Of a stretch of DNA of 34,503 nucleotides, positions 16,497 to 24,273 are shown one piece after another. The position numbers were made by a program, and so were the translations under genes. This DNA is from Planctomycetaceae bacterium (GTDB taxonomy: Bacteria; Planctomycetota; Planctomycetia; Planctomycetales; Planctomycetaceae). The stretch spans positions 1 to 34,503 of the forward strand of contig JAKFUF010000106.1 of NCBI GenBank assembly GCA_021732845.1, read 5' to 3'. Under the pieces are notes generated by a model. That model was not told where the DNA came from. It made no database searches and saw only the letters and a program-made list of their open reading frames with translations. Numbering within the stretch: the stretch's first letter is position 1; each line of letters starts with the position of its first letter.

Positions 16497-17201
16497 ATGC
16501 AGTGGATCCTGCTCACCGCGCTGTTTGTTGGCTGCCCTGACGCCAATGTAGAACCTCCGACCACCGATCCCGTGGCTTCGCAGATGACGGCGGAGGAAGC
16601 CACGGAACATTTGAAGCCGGCGCTGCAGACGGGCACGCTGATTTTCAGCCAGGGCGACTGCCTGGCAATTCGCGCCTACACACTGAGTCCTTACACGCAT
16701 GTCGGGGCGGTGGTGCTGCGGCACGGGCAACCGATGATCTACGATGCCCAGGGCGGTGTCGGCGTGCGCTGCCTTTCGCTGGAGCGTTACATGGCGATAC
16801 AGGGGACGGCGCGGCTGTGCGTCCTCCAGCCCAAGCAGGATTTCTCCGCGGAGCGTGCCGAACAGTTTGAGCGGCACTTGAACAAGGAACTGGGCCGACC
16901 ATATTCCGTCAAGCAGCATGTCACCGGCAGCCGCGTTGCCGGTGTCCATTGCGCCGAGTACCTGACAGAGTCCCTGATGGCCTGTCACATGATCCACGCC
17001 AAGAACCCCGCCCGCGTTTCACCAGCGTCCTTGCGGGAGGGTTTGCTTGAAGGCGACCTTTACACGGCTGACGCCGTGCTCCAATTGGAGCTGCCGAAAA
17101 CTCCTCCCGCCGCGTCCTGGTGCAGTCGGTGGTGGCAATGCACCAAGGACTGCAGTTGGTACTGCTGCCGCAAGATGCGTGGCTGGGTCTTGTGCCAGTA
17201 G
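16497..17201 (+). CDS. YiiX/YebB-like permuted papain-like cysteine amidase, possible lipoprotein
   Basis: A 234-residue envelope protein of the permuted NlpC/P60-like fold. The expected order, His before Cys, is visible: YTHVGAVV gives His68 after the GTLIFSQGDC strand, and VHCAEYLTE gives Cys152 at the start of the catalytic helix. Relatives (YiiX, YaeF) are suspected amidases or acyltransferases. The N-terminus MQWILLTALFVGC may be a lipoprotein signal with Cys13, although the lipobox is imperfect. GGAG lies six bases before the ATG at 16497. The last 27 residues are Cys/Trp-rich (six Cys, five Trp), unlike typical family members. It converges with the M56 gene. Confidence 0.75.
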   Translation: MQWILLTALFVGCPDANVEPPTTDPVASQMTAEEATEHLKPALQTGTLIFSQGDCLAIRAYTLSPYTHVGAVVLRHGQPMIYDAQGGVGVRCLSLERYMAIQGTARLCVLQPKQDFSAERAEQFERHLNKELGRPYSVKQHVTGSRVAGVHCAEYLTESLMACHMIHAKNPARVSPASLREGLLEGDLYTADAVLQLELPKTPPAASWCSRWWQCTKDCSWYCCRKMRGWVLCQ

Positions 17202-17241
17202 CCGCGAACCACCGGTCCGCAGCACCAACAGGCTCTGTTTG

Positions 17242-17260
17242 CCCAGTTTTGCACACTGGG
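17242..17260. terminator. Hairpin in the amidase/M56 convergent gap
   Basis: CCCAGT and ACTGGG pair across a 7-nt loop in the 83-bp gap between the convergent genes. No T-run follows on either side, so the terminator role is tentative. Confidence 0.3.
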
Positions 17261-17284
17261 TTCGGAGGCGACACGGTTGTCCGA

Positions 17285-19396
17285 CTACGTACGTCTTGGC
17301 AAAAGCTCATTGTCTTCGCCGAAGTCATCAAAGCTGGTCTTATTCGGCGCTGGCGGCAGCGTCTTGTTCTCCAGCACTGCCGCACCGCCCACTGTCACGG
17401 AATCAGGCTTGAGAATGATCTGTTTGGCCTGAAGCTGCAGATCTTTGCGAATCAGGCTGATCTTGTCCTCGGTCGCGTACATCTTCACTGGGTCGTTCGC
17501 ATGGGCTCCATGGGCGAACTCAGCTTCCGTCACATACAGCGTCAATTCGCCCCATTGAATCAATGCCACAGGCACAACCGGTTCAGTTGGCGTGGGTGAA
17601 GGCATGGTGGCATACGATATCCGGACTTCGGCCTTCAGCAGTGCGTCAATCCGGGCGGGTTCAATTCTTAGTTCCTGCAGATTGAGGCTGAGTTTGGTCA
17701 TGCCGCCCAGCTTCACCCCGGGAGCCTGGATTTGCAGTTCATTGTTGCCGGCCTGAATCACGGCAGAATGGTCTGGCCCGCGCCCCACATGGCGATGTTC
17801 GACCTTGAGGCAGCGCAGCCGGGTCTTGCCCCACGTCAGGTCGAAGGTGGGCTGGGCTGGCACTGGTACGGGAAGGATTCCCATCGGCGTGACCTTCTCC
17901 GTCGGGACCGGAGCGGCGGCGTGGTACTGAATCTCGATCGTCTGCAGTGCCGGGTCAATTTGCAGGAGTGAAGGGCCACTGTTTCTCTTAACGGGCACCG
18001 GTGGTGCCGGTTCATCGAACGGATCAACGGACTCCGGCGGCAATTGGGGGCTTGGGATGGCTGAGGGGACGCCCGGCTGCGCGACGGGAAAAGCGAAGGC
18101 TTCGTCGGTTGCGGGTGACGGCCCTACTGCAGGAACCAACACTCTCAGGCCACTCACCTCTTCGACGTTTGGTGCCGCCTTTTTCGTTGCCGGTTGATTC
18201 GTGGCTCGTTCCCCCCGCCTTTCGTTGGCGAGGGTCACCTCCGTCGTGTAATCCGCAATACGAGGCGGCTCGGCATTCGCCACGACGACGTCAGCGTCGA
18301 AGAACTGCGGCTGCTGATATGTCAGTGGAGGCAGTTTGGGCAGCAGCATCAGCAGCACTCCGGCGAGGACGCCGGTGAACCACAATGGGATGCCGACCAG
18401 CAGGCGTTTGCTCAGAATCATGTTCAATCTCCGGGTAAAGAAGCGGCGGGCGGGACTGGCGGCTCCAACCGTCAGCGCGGGCCGTGCGGAACGGGACATC
18501 AATTCACAAACGGTGACCAGCGCCGTGGCGTACTCATGCCCGGCGTCCGGCCTGCGGTGCAACACCTCCGCGTCGCAGGCCAGTTCGGCCGCTTCGCGCA
18601 ACCGTGCTCTGGCCAGCCAGCAGGCCGGATGCCACCACCACAGACATCCGGCCGTCAGGTCGAGCCACGCCGTCCAGTGATCTCGGCGGCGGAGATGTAT
18701 CAATTCATGCAGCAGTACGCTTTGACGGGCCACAGAATTCAATCGCCCATTCAGGCACTTGGGCCACAGCAGTGTTGGCTTCCACACTCCCCACACCAAT
18801 GGCGTGGCTCCCAATTCTGAAATCAACACCCGCGGGAGGCGACAATTGAGCGACTGGGCCACGGCTTTGACTTCGGCCAGCAATGCCCCGGAAGCCGGTT
18901 CGGTGCCGGAGAGTCCGCGTTGGAACTTTCGCCAACGCCGCATTTGAAAAGATGCGGCGAGAAGTATTGAAATGAGCCACGCGACTGCCAATGGATGTCG
19001 GAGCTGAATCGCCGCTGGCTGAGTGGAAGCGCCGGCCACGTCCTGGGGGACCGAAACTGAAAGCGGCATTTGAGCGACCGGCGGAGTGCTTTGCCCATCA
19101 CTGTTGCTCGGGGCAAAAAAGAACGTCTCCGATGCACCGTCAACTGAAGGGACCGGCTTTGGCGGGTCGCCGTTGACCGCCGCCAAACTCGGAGCCAACC
19201 AGACCGGCACGGGAGTCTGCCAAGCCGCCGGCCACAGTGTCAGCGGCGGCATCACAAACTTGAGCAGCACCGCGGCCCACAGCAAATGTTCCATCGCCGG
19301 ACGCGGCCGGCAGACGTGGCTCAGCACCAGCACGGCCACGGCGAGCAGCGCCGCAATGATGCAATTCTCAACGAGCCACGCTTCCAGAAACGGCAT
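17285..19396 (-). CDS. BlaR1/MecR1-like M56 membrane metalloprotease with a non-beta-lactam C-terminal region
   Basis: A 703-residue integral membrane sensor-protease. Predicted TM helices lie at about 10-28, 36-56, 136-150 and 332-352. The M56 domain has HELIH at 230-234 and REAAELACDAEVL near 268-280, supplying the third zinc ligand Glu271. In BlaR1 this protease is activated by an external signal and leads to inactivation of the BlaI repressor. Here the roughly 350-residue C-terminal part has no penicillin-binding motif; it is Pro-rich first, then beta-strand-like, with a stretch (MYATEDKISLIRKDLQLQA and following) that loosely recalls OstA/LptA-type repeats. GGAGGG lies before the ATG. 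It is 26 bp downstream of blaI and surely co-transcribed. The signal sensed is unknown. Confidence 0.85.
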   Translation of the reverse strand: MPFLEAWLVENCIIAALLAVAVLVLSHVCRPRPAMEHLLWAAVLLKFVMPPLTLWPAAWQTPVPVWLAPSLAAVNGDPPKPVPSVDGASETFFFAPSNSDGQSTPPVAQMPLSVSVPQDVAGASTQPAAIQLRHPLAVAWLISILLAASFQMRRWRKFQRGLSGTEPASGALLAEVKAVAQSLNCRLPRVLISELGATPLVWGVWKPTLLWPKCLNGRLNSVARQSVLLHELIHLRRRDHWTAWLDLTAGCLWWWHPACWLARARLREAAELACDAEVLHRRPDAGHEYATALVTVCELMSRSARPALTVGAASPARRFFTRRLNMILSKRLLVGIPLWFTGVLAGVLLMLLPKLPPLTYQQPQFFDADVVVANAEPPRIADYTTEVTLANERRGERATNQPATKKAAPNVEEVSGLRVLVPAVGPSPATDEAFAFPVAQPGVPSAIPSPQLPPESVDPFDEPAPPVPVKRNSGPSLLQIDPALQTIEIQYHAAAPVPTEKVTPMGILPVPVPAQPTFDLTWGKTRLRCLKVEHRHVGRGPDHSAVIQAGNNELQIQAPGVKLGGMTKLSLNLQELRIEPARIDALLKAEVRISYATMPSPTPTEPVVPVALIQWGELTLYVTEAEFAHGAHANDPVKMYATEDKISLIRKDLQLQAKQIILKPDSVTVGGAAVLENKTLPPAPNKTSFDDFGEDNELLPRRT

Positions 19397-19422
19397 GTGA
19401 TATCCCTCCGGTCGAATGCCTC

Positions 19423-19872
19423 TCAGCTCGGTTTCTTGCCAGACGCAGGTTTCGACGCACCCGGTTTCCGCGGACCCGCCTGGGGGTGAGGTTGAGCTTC
19501 ATGTTCGTCGAGAATTCGGCGGAATTCAGCAATTTCCTCCGCCGAAAAGCGGTGCCCGGCCACCAGGGCATGCACCAGCGGCATGGCGGCCCCTTCGCAC
19601 AGGTCTTGCTCCAGGGCAATCAACCGTTGCTGCAGGAGGTCGTCGCGGGAAACCATCGGTCGAAAGCGGTGGGCCGTGGCTTCCCGGTCGCAAGCCACGC
19701 ATCCCTTCGCTTCGAGGCGTGCCAATAGGGTCTGGACCGTGGTGTACGCCCAGTTTCGCCCCTTGCGGGTCAGGGCGGCGTTCAGCTCACGCACCGTACC
19801 CGAACCGAGTTCCCACAGTGTCTTCAAGACATCCAGTTCGCTCTCGCTGAGCACCTGTGGTCCGTCGGACAT
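19423..19872 (-). CDS. BlaI/MecI-family transcriptional repressor
   Basis: A 149-residue winged-helix repressor that acts as a dimer and is inactivated when its partner M56 protease is triggered. Residues 8-75 hold the DNA-binding domain (LSESELDVLKTLWELGSG, then YTTVQTLLARLEAKG as recognition helix and wing lead-in). Residues 90-125 form the dimerisation helices. The C-terminus is a Pro/Lys/Gly-rich tail of about 25 residues. The ATG is preceded by GGGAGGCGG. It is the first gene of the blaI-M56 operon, and the operator-like palindrome in its promoter indicates autoregulation. Known BlaI relatives control beta-lactamase or other stress genes; no beta-lactamase is present here. Confidence 0.9.
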   Translation of the reverse strand: MSDGPQVLSESELDVLKTLWELGSGTVRELNAALTRKGRNWAYTTVQTLLARLEAKGCVACDREATAHRFRPMVSRDDLLQQRLIALEQDLCEGAAMPLVHALVAGHRFSAEEIAEFRRILDEHEAQPHPQAGPRKPGASKPASGKKPS

Positions 19873-19898
19873 CCCATCCGCCTCCCGTGCGCGACCTC

Positions 19899-19948
19899 CT
19901 ACAACTCGTCGGAGGCGAACTCTACTACAACTTGTAGGAGCTTGTCAA
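19899..19948 (-). promoter_or_regulatory. blaI-M56 promoter with BlaI-type operators
   Basis: On the minus strand a perfect -35 TTGACA (19943-19948) and a -10 TAGAGT (19919-19924) are 18 bp apart. The spacer holds a perfect 13-bp palindrome CTACAACTTGTAG (19925-19937), which contains the TACA/TGTA half-sites typical of BlaI/MecI operators. A degenerate second copy, CTACAACTCGTCG (19899-19911), lies just past the -10, near the expected transcription start, 26 bp centre to centre. Repressor binding would block RNA polymerase. Confidence 0.75.
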
Positions 19949-20067
19949 CATCGCCGTCGGCGCGCTCAGGCGACGGACAGCACCAACATCAAGGACGAAG
20001 AATGCACCTGTTGGTCAAGGCGGTTGGTCTGGCAAAACGGAGACTGAATCGGATGGTCAGAAATTGA

Positions 20068-20187
20068 ACCACGAATCTGCACGAATCTTACGAATCCCAC
20101 GAATCGTCAACCGGCTTCGCATCGCGGGCGATGGGATCCCTCGCGTTGCCATTCGTGTCATTCGCCTCATTCGTGAAAATTCGTGGT
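20068..20187. repeat. Facing inverted pair of ACGAAT-type arrays
   Basis: Arm 1 (20068-20104) carries ACCACGAAT, CACGAAT, CGAAT and CACGAAT at 9-10-nt steps. Arm 2 (20151-20187) is its inverted counterpart; the two align over 37 bp without gaps, with all four cores conserved and differences mostly between cores. The spacer is 46 bp. The element lies in the 370-bp gap between coaD and blaI, which otherwise contains only the blaI promoter. Confidence 0.75.
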
Positions 20188-20242
20188 CCCCCTTCTCGTG
20201 ATCTAGGACCGACCGCCGATCAGCACCCCTCGCGCGTAATTC

Positions 20243-20755
20243 CTACCGCAAGTTCCGAAACTTCGCCCGTAGCGGCTCGATCACTTCCACCGGGACGAAT
20301 GCGTTAAGGGGGTCGGTCTCCGTCTCCGGGCTGAGCTGTGCGATCTGCTTGATGAGCGAACTGGAGATGTGCGAATACTTTTCGCCGGCCATCAGGAACA
20401 CCGTTTCGATGTCCGGGGCGAGGACGTGATTGGCCAGAGACATGGTGAATTCGGCGTCCAGGTCCGTCAGCGTGCGGATGCCGCGGAGGGTGACCGACGC
20501 TCCGCAGCGGCGGACGAAGTTCACCGTCAGGCCCTCGAAGCATTCGACCCGCACATTCGCCAGTGGCTTGAGGACATCCTGCAGCAGTTCAACCCGTTCC
20601 TGCGGTGTGAACAGCGGTGACTTGCCGGGGTTCACGCCGATCCCCACTGTCACCCGGTCGAACAGCCGCGCCCCGCGCGAAATAATGTCAAAATGACCTA
20701 GCGTGACCGGGTCGAAGCTGCCAACATACACCGCGTGGCGAGGGGAAAGACTCAT
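20243..20755 (-). CDS. coaD: Phosphopantetheine adenylyltransferase
   Basis: CoaD makes dephospho-CoA from 4'-phosphopantetheine and ATP in coenzyme A synthesis (cytoplasm, hexamer in known cases). The nucleotidyltransferase motif GSFDPVTLGHFDII (residues 12-25) contains the (T/H)xGH signature. GIRTLTDLDAEFTMSLAN (near 92-109) and EKYSHISSSLIKQIA (near 124-138) match the substrate and ISSS motifs. At 170 residues the length is normal. The upstream region holds GAG as a weak ribosome-binding site, and a run of hairpins begins about 45 bp upstream of the ATG, within a possible 5' leader. It is a solitary housekeeping gene here. Confidence 0.95.
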   Translation of the reverse strand: MSLSPRHAVYVGSFDPVTLGHFDIISRGARLFDRVTVGIGVNPGKSPLFTPQERVELLQDVLKPLANVRVECFEGLTVNFVRRCGASVTLRGIRTLTDLDAEFTMSLANHVLAPDIETVFLMAGEKYSHISSSLIKQIAQLSPETETDPLNAFVPVEVIEPLRAKFRNLR

Positions 20756-20799
20756 TGTCAGCTCGCAAAAAAGGCTCCGAGGCTATGATTTTTGGCTCC

Positions 20800-20939
20800 C
20801 CACCGAGTTCACCTCGGTGGTTGCCGGGCCTCTGCGCTATGGGCGCGTGGTTTCGTAGTGCAAAGGCCCAAAACCACCCCGACAAGCGGGGTGGGGTAAT
20901 TCATCACAGCCTCACCGGAAAACGGCGGTCAGGTTACCC
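20800..20939. repeat. Run of consecutive hairpins between coaD and the GIY-YIG gene
   Basis: Stem 1: CCACCGAG/CTCGGTGG (20800-20820, 5-nt loop). Stem 2: GGGCCTCTGCGCTA with TAGTGCAAAGGCCC (20826-20869; 12 pairs, one wobble, one mismatch, 16-nt loop). Stem 3: CCACCCCG/CGGGGTGG (20874-20894, 5-nt loop). A further helix GGGTAA/TTACCC could close 20894-20939, sharing one base with stem 3. Spacers are 4-5 nt. It may be a palindromic repeat cluster or a structured leader; no T-run follows. Confidence 0.6.
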
Positions 20940-20982
20940 AAACTCAGTCGATGAAGAAACCCGGCATCAGACAATCTGACCT

Positions 20983-21354
20983 TTGCCAACAAACTTCGAC
21001 ACGAAAGTCTCAAAGAGGTTCAGAGTCAACAGTTTCCCTTTCGATGTGACTTCCCCGTTGCCCCACAATCGAAAATCAACAATCGAAGATCGAAAATCCC
21101 CAGATTTTTGGTACGTCTACATCCTGCGCTGCCGCGATGGGTCGCTGTACACGGGCATCACCACCGACCTCGCTCGGCGGTGTGAGCAGCACAACTCTGG
21201 ACGCGGCGCCCGCTACACCCGCGGCCGCGCTCCGGTCCACGTCGAGTATCAGGAGCAGTTGCCGACGCACAGCCTGGCGCTGAAACGCGAGGCGGAAATC
21301 AAAGCCCTGTCGCGCAAGGCCAAGGAATTGCTGATCACACGCCGTGCCGCCTGA
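20983..21354 (+). CDS. GIY-YIG nuclease-domain protein (UPF0213/YhbQ-like)
   Basis: The GIY-YIG domain spans about residues 43-120: WYVYILRCRDGSLYTGIT provides the two strand motifs, DLARRCEQHN the catalytic arginine region, and LALKREAEIKALSRKAK the conserved Glu helix. Small stand-alone proteins of this type (about 80-100 residues) are widespread, and their biological role is unclear. The start is doubtful. The frame opens with TTG at 20983, with alternative GTG at 21046 and TTG at 21058, none with a good ribosome-binding site. Residues 30-40 are encoded by a dispersed ATCGAAAATC-type repeat, so the N-terminal 40 residues may be untranslated or recently acquired. Confidence 0.8.
   Translation: MPTNFDTKVSKRFRVNSFPFDVTSPLPHNRKSTIEDRKSPDFWYVYILRCRDGSLYTGITTDLARRCEQHNSGRGARYTRGRAPVHVEYQEQLPTHSLALKREAEIKALSRKAKELLITRRAA
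21066..21100 (+). repeat. ATCGAAAATC-type dispersed repeat, copy 2, inside the GIY-YIG reading frame
   Basis: Units AATCGAAAATC, AATCGAAGATC and GAAAATCCC follow each other. It overlaps the 5' end of the GIY-YIG frame, giving NRKSTIEDRKS. Confidence 0.65.
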
Positions 21355-21502
21355 GTGTCAGAGGCCTTCGCCTTATCTGACGGGACGCGAAAAGCCCTCC
21401 AGTTTCTTGTTTCACGGCCCCGCACGGTGTATGAAGGGGCTCGCCGTTTAAGGTGTTTGGGGACACTGCGCAGTTGAACGAATTCCGCCCTCCGGAGATT
21501 CC

Positions 21503-22507
21503 ATGCCGACCGTCCGTGTGATTGCCACGCTGTTGTTCGTGCCGGCCCTGCTGATTCCGACATCAATGGCCTGGGCGGCCGATGCCCTCGCCGCCAAAAC
21601 ATCCTCCGTGACCGTCGATGCGGACTACGGAATTCAGGGTGAATACTTCGGCGCGGCGTGGGGCGAAGACGGATGCTGGTGCAACTGGGGCCTGCAAGTC
21701 GTGGCTCAGGGCCAGGGTAAGTTCCAGGCCGTCGAGTATCGCGGCGGGCTCCCCGGCTACGGCTGGGATGGTCTGACACGCCGGGCATTGAAGGGCGAAC
21801 AATCAGCCACGGGCACGCAGCTCGCAGGTGACCATTCGTCTGCCTTGCTCTCATCCGATGCCTGTGGCCGCCTTCAAGCCCGGTTGAGCACGGTCTCCGG
21901 CGAATGCCGTGGCTGTCTGACACGTGTGGAACGGGTAAGCCCCACGATGGGCGCGCTGCCGCCGGTTTGCGCGGAGGTCCTGTTCAATGGCACCAAACCG
22001 GAGGGGCTGGTCGGAGCAAAACTCACCTCCGATGGACTGTTGGAGGTCGGCACGAACACCAAGCGAGATTACGACAATTTTGAGATGCACCTGGAGTTCC
22101 GCACCCCCTACATGCCGGCCGCGCGCGGCCAGGCGCGGGGCAACAGTGGGGTCTACATCCAGGGACGCTACGAGGTGCAGATTCTGGATTCGTTTGGGCT
22201 CGCGGGTGTCAACAACGAATGCGGCGGACTGTACAAGACCCGCGCCCCGGATCTCAACATGTGCCTGCCGCCGTTGGTTTGGCAGACCTATGATCTGGAA
22301 TTCTACGCTGCCCGCTTTCAGGGAGATCAAAAGATCTCCCCCGCCCGCATCACCGTTCGCCACAATGGCGTCCCGGTCCACTGCAACGTCGAGATCCCCA
22401 ACAAGACCGGTGGTGGCACAGCCGAAGGGCCGAATCCGCTGCCGATCAAGCTGCAGGACCACGGCAATCCCGTGCATTTCCGCAACATCTGGGTTCGGGC
22501 TTTTTGA
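21503..22507 (+). CDS. Exported DUF1080 (3-keto-disaccharide hydrolase-like) protein
   Basis: A secreted 334-residue protein. The signal peptide ends near residue 26 (AWA-AD). Residues 40-95 form a short N-terminal module (YGIQGEYFGAAW, then GLQVVAQGQGKFQAVEYRGG and PGYGWDG) seen before DUF1080 in planctomycete proteins. The DUF1080 concanavalin-like domain follows: FNGTKPEGL near 163, DNFEMHLEFRTPY near 190, GNSGVYIQGRYEVQILDS near 212-229 and GNPVHFRNIWVR at the end. The family is linked to glycoside cleavage in the periplasm or outside. CGGAG lies ten bases before the ATG. The substrate is unknown. Confidence 0.9.
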   Translation: MPTVRVIATLLFVPALLIPTSMAWAADALAAKTSSVTVDADYGIQGEYFGAAWGEDGCWCNWGLQVVAQGQGKFQAVEYRGGLPGYGWDGLTRRALKGEQSATGTQLAGDHSSALLSSDACGRLQARLSTVSGECRGCLTRVERVSPTMGALPPVCAEVLFNGTKPEGLVGAKLTSDGLLEVGTNTKRDYDNFEMHLEFRTPYMPAARGQARGNSGVYIQGRYEVQILDSFGLAGVNNECGGLYKTRAPDLNMCLPPLVWQTYDLEFYAARFQGDQKISPARITVRHNGVPVHCNVEIPNKTGGGTAEGPNPLPIKLQDHGNPVHFRNIWVRAF

Positions 22508-22512
22508 TCGAG

Positions 22513-22549
22513 TTCGATTTTCGATTTTCGAAGAGCGATTTTCGATTGG
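22513..22549 (-). repeat. ATCGAAAATC-type dispersed repeat, copy 3 (reverse orientation)
   Basis: On the minus strand the units read AATCGAAAATCG, then TTCGAAAATCGAAAATCGAA. It begins six bases after the DUF1080 stop codon. The remainder of the gap to the next gene (to 22788) shows nothing else. Confidence 0.6.
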
Positions 22550-22788
22550 TTGCAAGCGGTGGTGGCACCCTAGCACCGCATTGATCGTCCCACCCAATCC
22601 TTTGCTGGACCGGAAGCTTTGGTATCGCCGCGATAAATGCGATTCATCGTTAGTTCGGCGGAGAATTTGGGAACCCAAATGGATGTGATCATCGTCTAAT
22701 CGAGGAACCTGTGTTTTCCACGCCCGAGGCAATGAAGCTCGCAGATAGACGCCGCGAGCATTTTCCGCAATCAACGGTCCAACCCATC

Positions 22789-23487
22789 ATGATTCTCAAA
22801 GCCACACTCTGCGCAACGGCTTTGCTGGCCGTCCTGCTCGCTGTCGCATCGAACGCACCCGCGGATGATCTGCCGAACGCCGACAAGCTCAACGCCCTGG
22901 AAAAGAAACTCGTGGGAGCCTGGATCGGGGAATCGCCATGTGCTGGAAATCTCGTGTTCCAGGCGGACGGGACGTACCACTACTGCGACTTCGGGCCGGG
23001 AGGGGGGGCGTTCGAGGTCGGAACTTGGAAGGTCGAATGGACCGCTCTGCCGCCGACCTTGCTTTTGGAACCGCTCCCCAACGAAGCGACGGAAGCGGAT
23101 GACCCCAAAGAGGTTCCGTTCTACCTCATGAAGTTGCACGACAAGCAACTGGATTTCCGCTGGAGCGAACACGCCGACTCAATTGTTCATAAGCATCGGC
23201 GTGGCACGGAGACCGACAACGTGGCCGTCCGAATTGCCATTCTGGATCATGCGGTGCAACGCTATCTCGGGAACGAGAAACACGGGGCTAGCGTCAACCT
23301 CCCGCCCAATCTCAAGTCGCTCGTGGACACGAAGGTTCTGTCGTCAGCTAAATCACTGCTTGATCCGTGGGGCAAAGAGTTCGAGTATGACGTTGCCGGC
23401 AAGAAGACAGGAAACAGAGAAGTCCCCGACATTTGGACGGTGACGCCCGACAAAAAAATCATCGACAACTGGTCAAACCGGAAATAG
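22789..23487 (+). CDS. Exported hypothetical protein with a GspG-like C-terminal segment
   Basis: The 232-residue product starts with a signal peptide (MILKATLCATALLAVLLAVASNAPA). The middle (about 35-120) contains KKLVGAWIGESPCAGNLVF and GTYHYCDFGPGGG, resembling lipocalin-like or TIGR03067-type beta domains. The last 40 residues (SLLDPWGKEFEYDVAGKK, then PDIWTVTPDKKIIDNW) resemble the C-terminal DPWG region of type II pseudopilin GspG and are found fused to many planctomycete secreted proteins. The start at 22789 places the signal peptide correctly. A GTG at 22711 with GAGG five bases upstream is an alternative that would add 26 residues before the hydrophobic core. Function unknown. Confidence 0.7.
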   Translation: MILKATLCATALLAVLLAVASNAPADDLPNADKLNALEKKLVGAWIGESPCAGNLVFQADGTYHYCDFGPGGGAFEVGTWKVEWTALPPTLLLEPLPNEATEADDPKEVPFYLMKLHDKQLDFRWSEHADSIVHKHRRGTETDNVAVRIAILDHAVQRYLGNEKHGASVNLPPNLKSLVDTKVLSSAKSLLDPWGKEFEYDVAGKKTGNREVPDIWTVTPDKKIIDNWSNRK

Positions 23488-24273
23488 TTGGATCGTCATT
23501 CTTCCACTTCAGAAGACGCCGAACAATACGGTCAACCCGAGCGGCGGATCGGGCGGATTCTGAAATCAAAAGTTCTCGGCCGCCGCCGGGTTACCTTGGT
23601 CGTTAGAAACGACCAGGCATTTCAGTTCATCCTGCCGCCGGGCGACTACCAAGCCGAGGCATATGGAACAAACGCACACCGTGTGTCAGTCAAATTTTCG
23701 ATCAGGCCCAGCGAGCGCGAACGCACGCTGGATCCCATCGATCTTCCGGCAACAAAGCTGGCCTTGCTCAGGGGCATGCCCGCTCCTGAACTGCGGGATT
23801 TCGTGGGTTGGAAGGGGAAGCCCGTCAACCTGGCCAGTCTTAAGGGGAAGGTGGTCATCCTCGACTTCTGGGTTTACTGGTGTGGTCCGTGCGTCCACCG
23901 CATGCCGGAGCTGTTTGAACTCCACGACAAGTTCCACGGGGAGGGGCTTGAGATCGTTGGCCTCCACGTCGGCCTTGACGAGGATGATCCGAACCCGGTT
24001 GACACGGCCGAGAAACTCGACGAAAAGCTGGCGGGGATCCGCAAGTCAATTTGGAAGGGCCGCGACGTTCCCTATCCCGTCGCGCTGCTCGCGGGAAAGC
24101 GGGTTGCGTACGGTTCGAAGGTCGAGGACAAGGCCCGCAGTCAGGCCGCGGCTGACTATGGGGTGGTCTTCTATCCGACGCTGATTCTGATCGGGAAGGA
24201 TGGCAGGGTCATCGATAAATTCCAACCAGCCAGGGACCGGGAGCTGCTGGAGAAAATCCTGCGGGAGGAATAA
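23488..24273 (+). CDS. TlpA-like thioredoxin-fold protein without leader, possibly truncated
   Basis: Residues 95-261 form a TlpA/redoxin domain: PAPELRDFVGWKGKPVNL, then VVILDFWVYWCGPCVHRMPE with the WCGPC active site near 131-135, and VFYPTLILIGKDGRVID near 226 with the cis-proline region. Residues 25-90 look like a beta-sandwich (FQFILPPGDYQAEAYGT), common N-terminal to planctomycete TlpA proteins. Such proteins are normally exported, but no signal peptide is present and the frame begins with TTG directly after the in-frame TAG of the preceding gene. Either the upstream ORF and this one were one longer gene, or the 5' part has been lost. Translation from the TTG (GGAA six bases upstream) is possible. 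Confidence 0.65.
   Translation: MDRHSSTSEDAEQYGQPERRIGRILKSKVLGRRRVTLVVRNDQAFQFILPPGDYQAEAYGTNAHRVSVKFSIRPSERERTLDPIDLPATKLALLRGMPAPELRDFVGWKGKPVNLASLKGKVVILDFWVYWCGPCVHRMPELFELHDKFHGEGLEIVGLHVGLDEDDPNPVDTAEKLDEKLAGIRKSIWKGRDVPYPVALLAGKRVAYGSKVEDKARSQAAADYGVVFYPTLILIGKDGRVIDKFQPARDRELLEKILREE

Noticed and set aside
16241-16540. Plus-strand frame whose ATG at 16274 overlaps the methyltransferase stop (ATGA)
   Set aside because: The overlap looks like coupling, but the product is mainly translated intergenic repeats and runs into the amidase gene in another frame.
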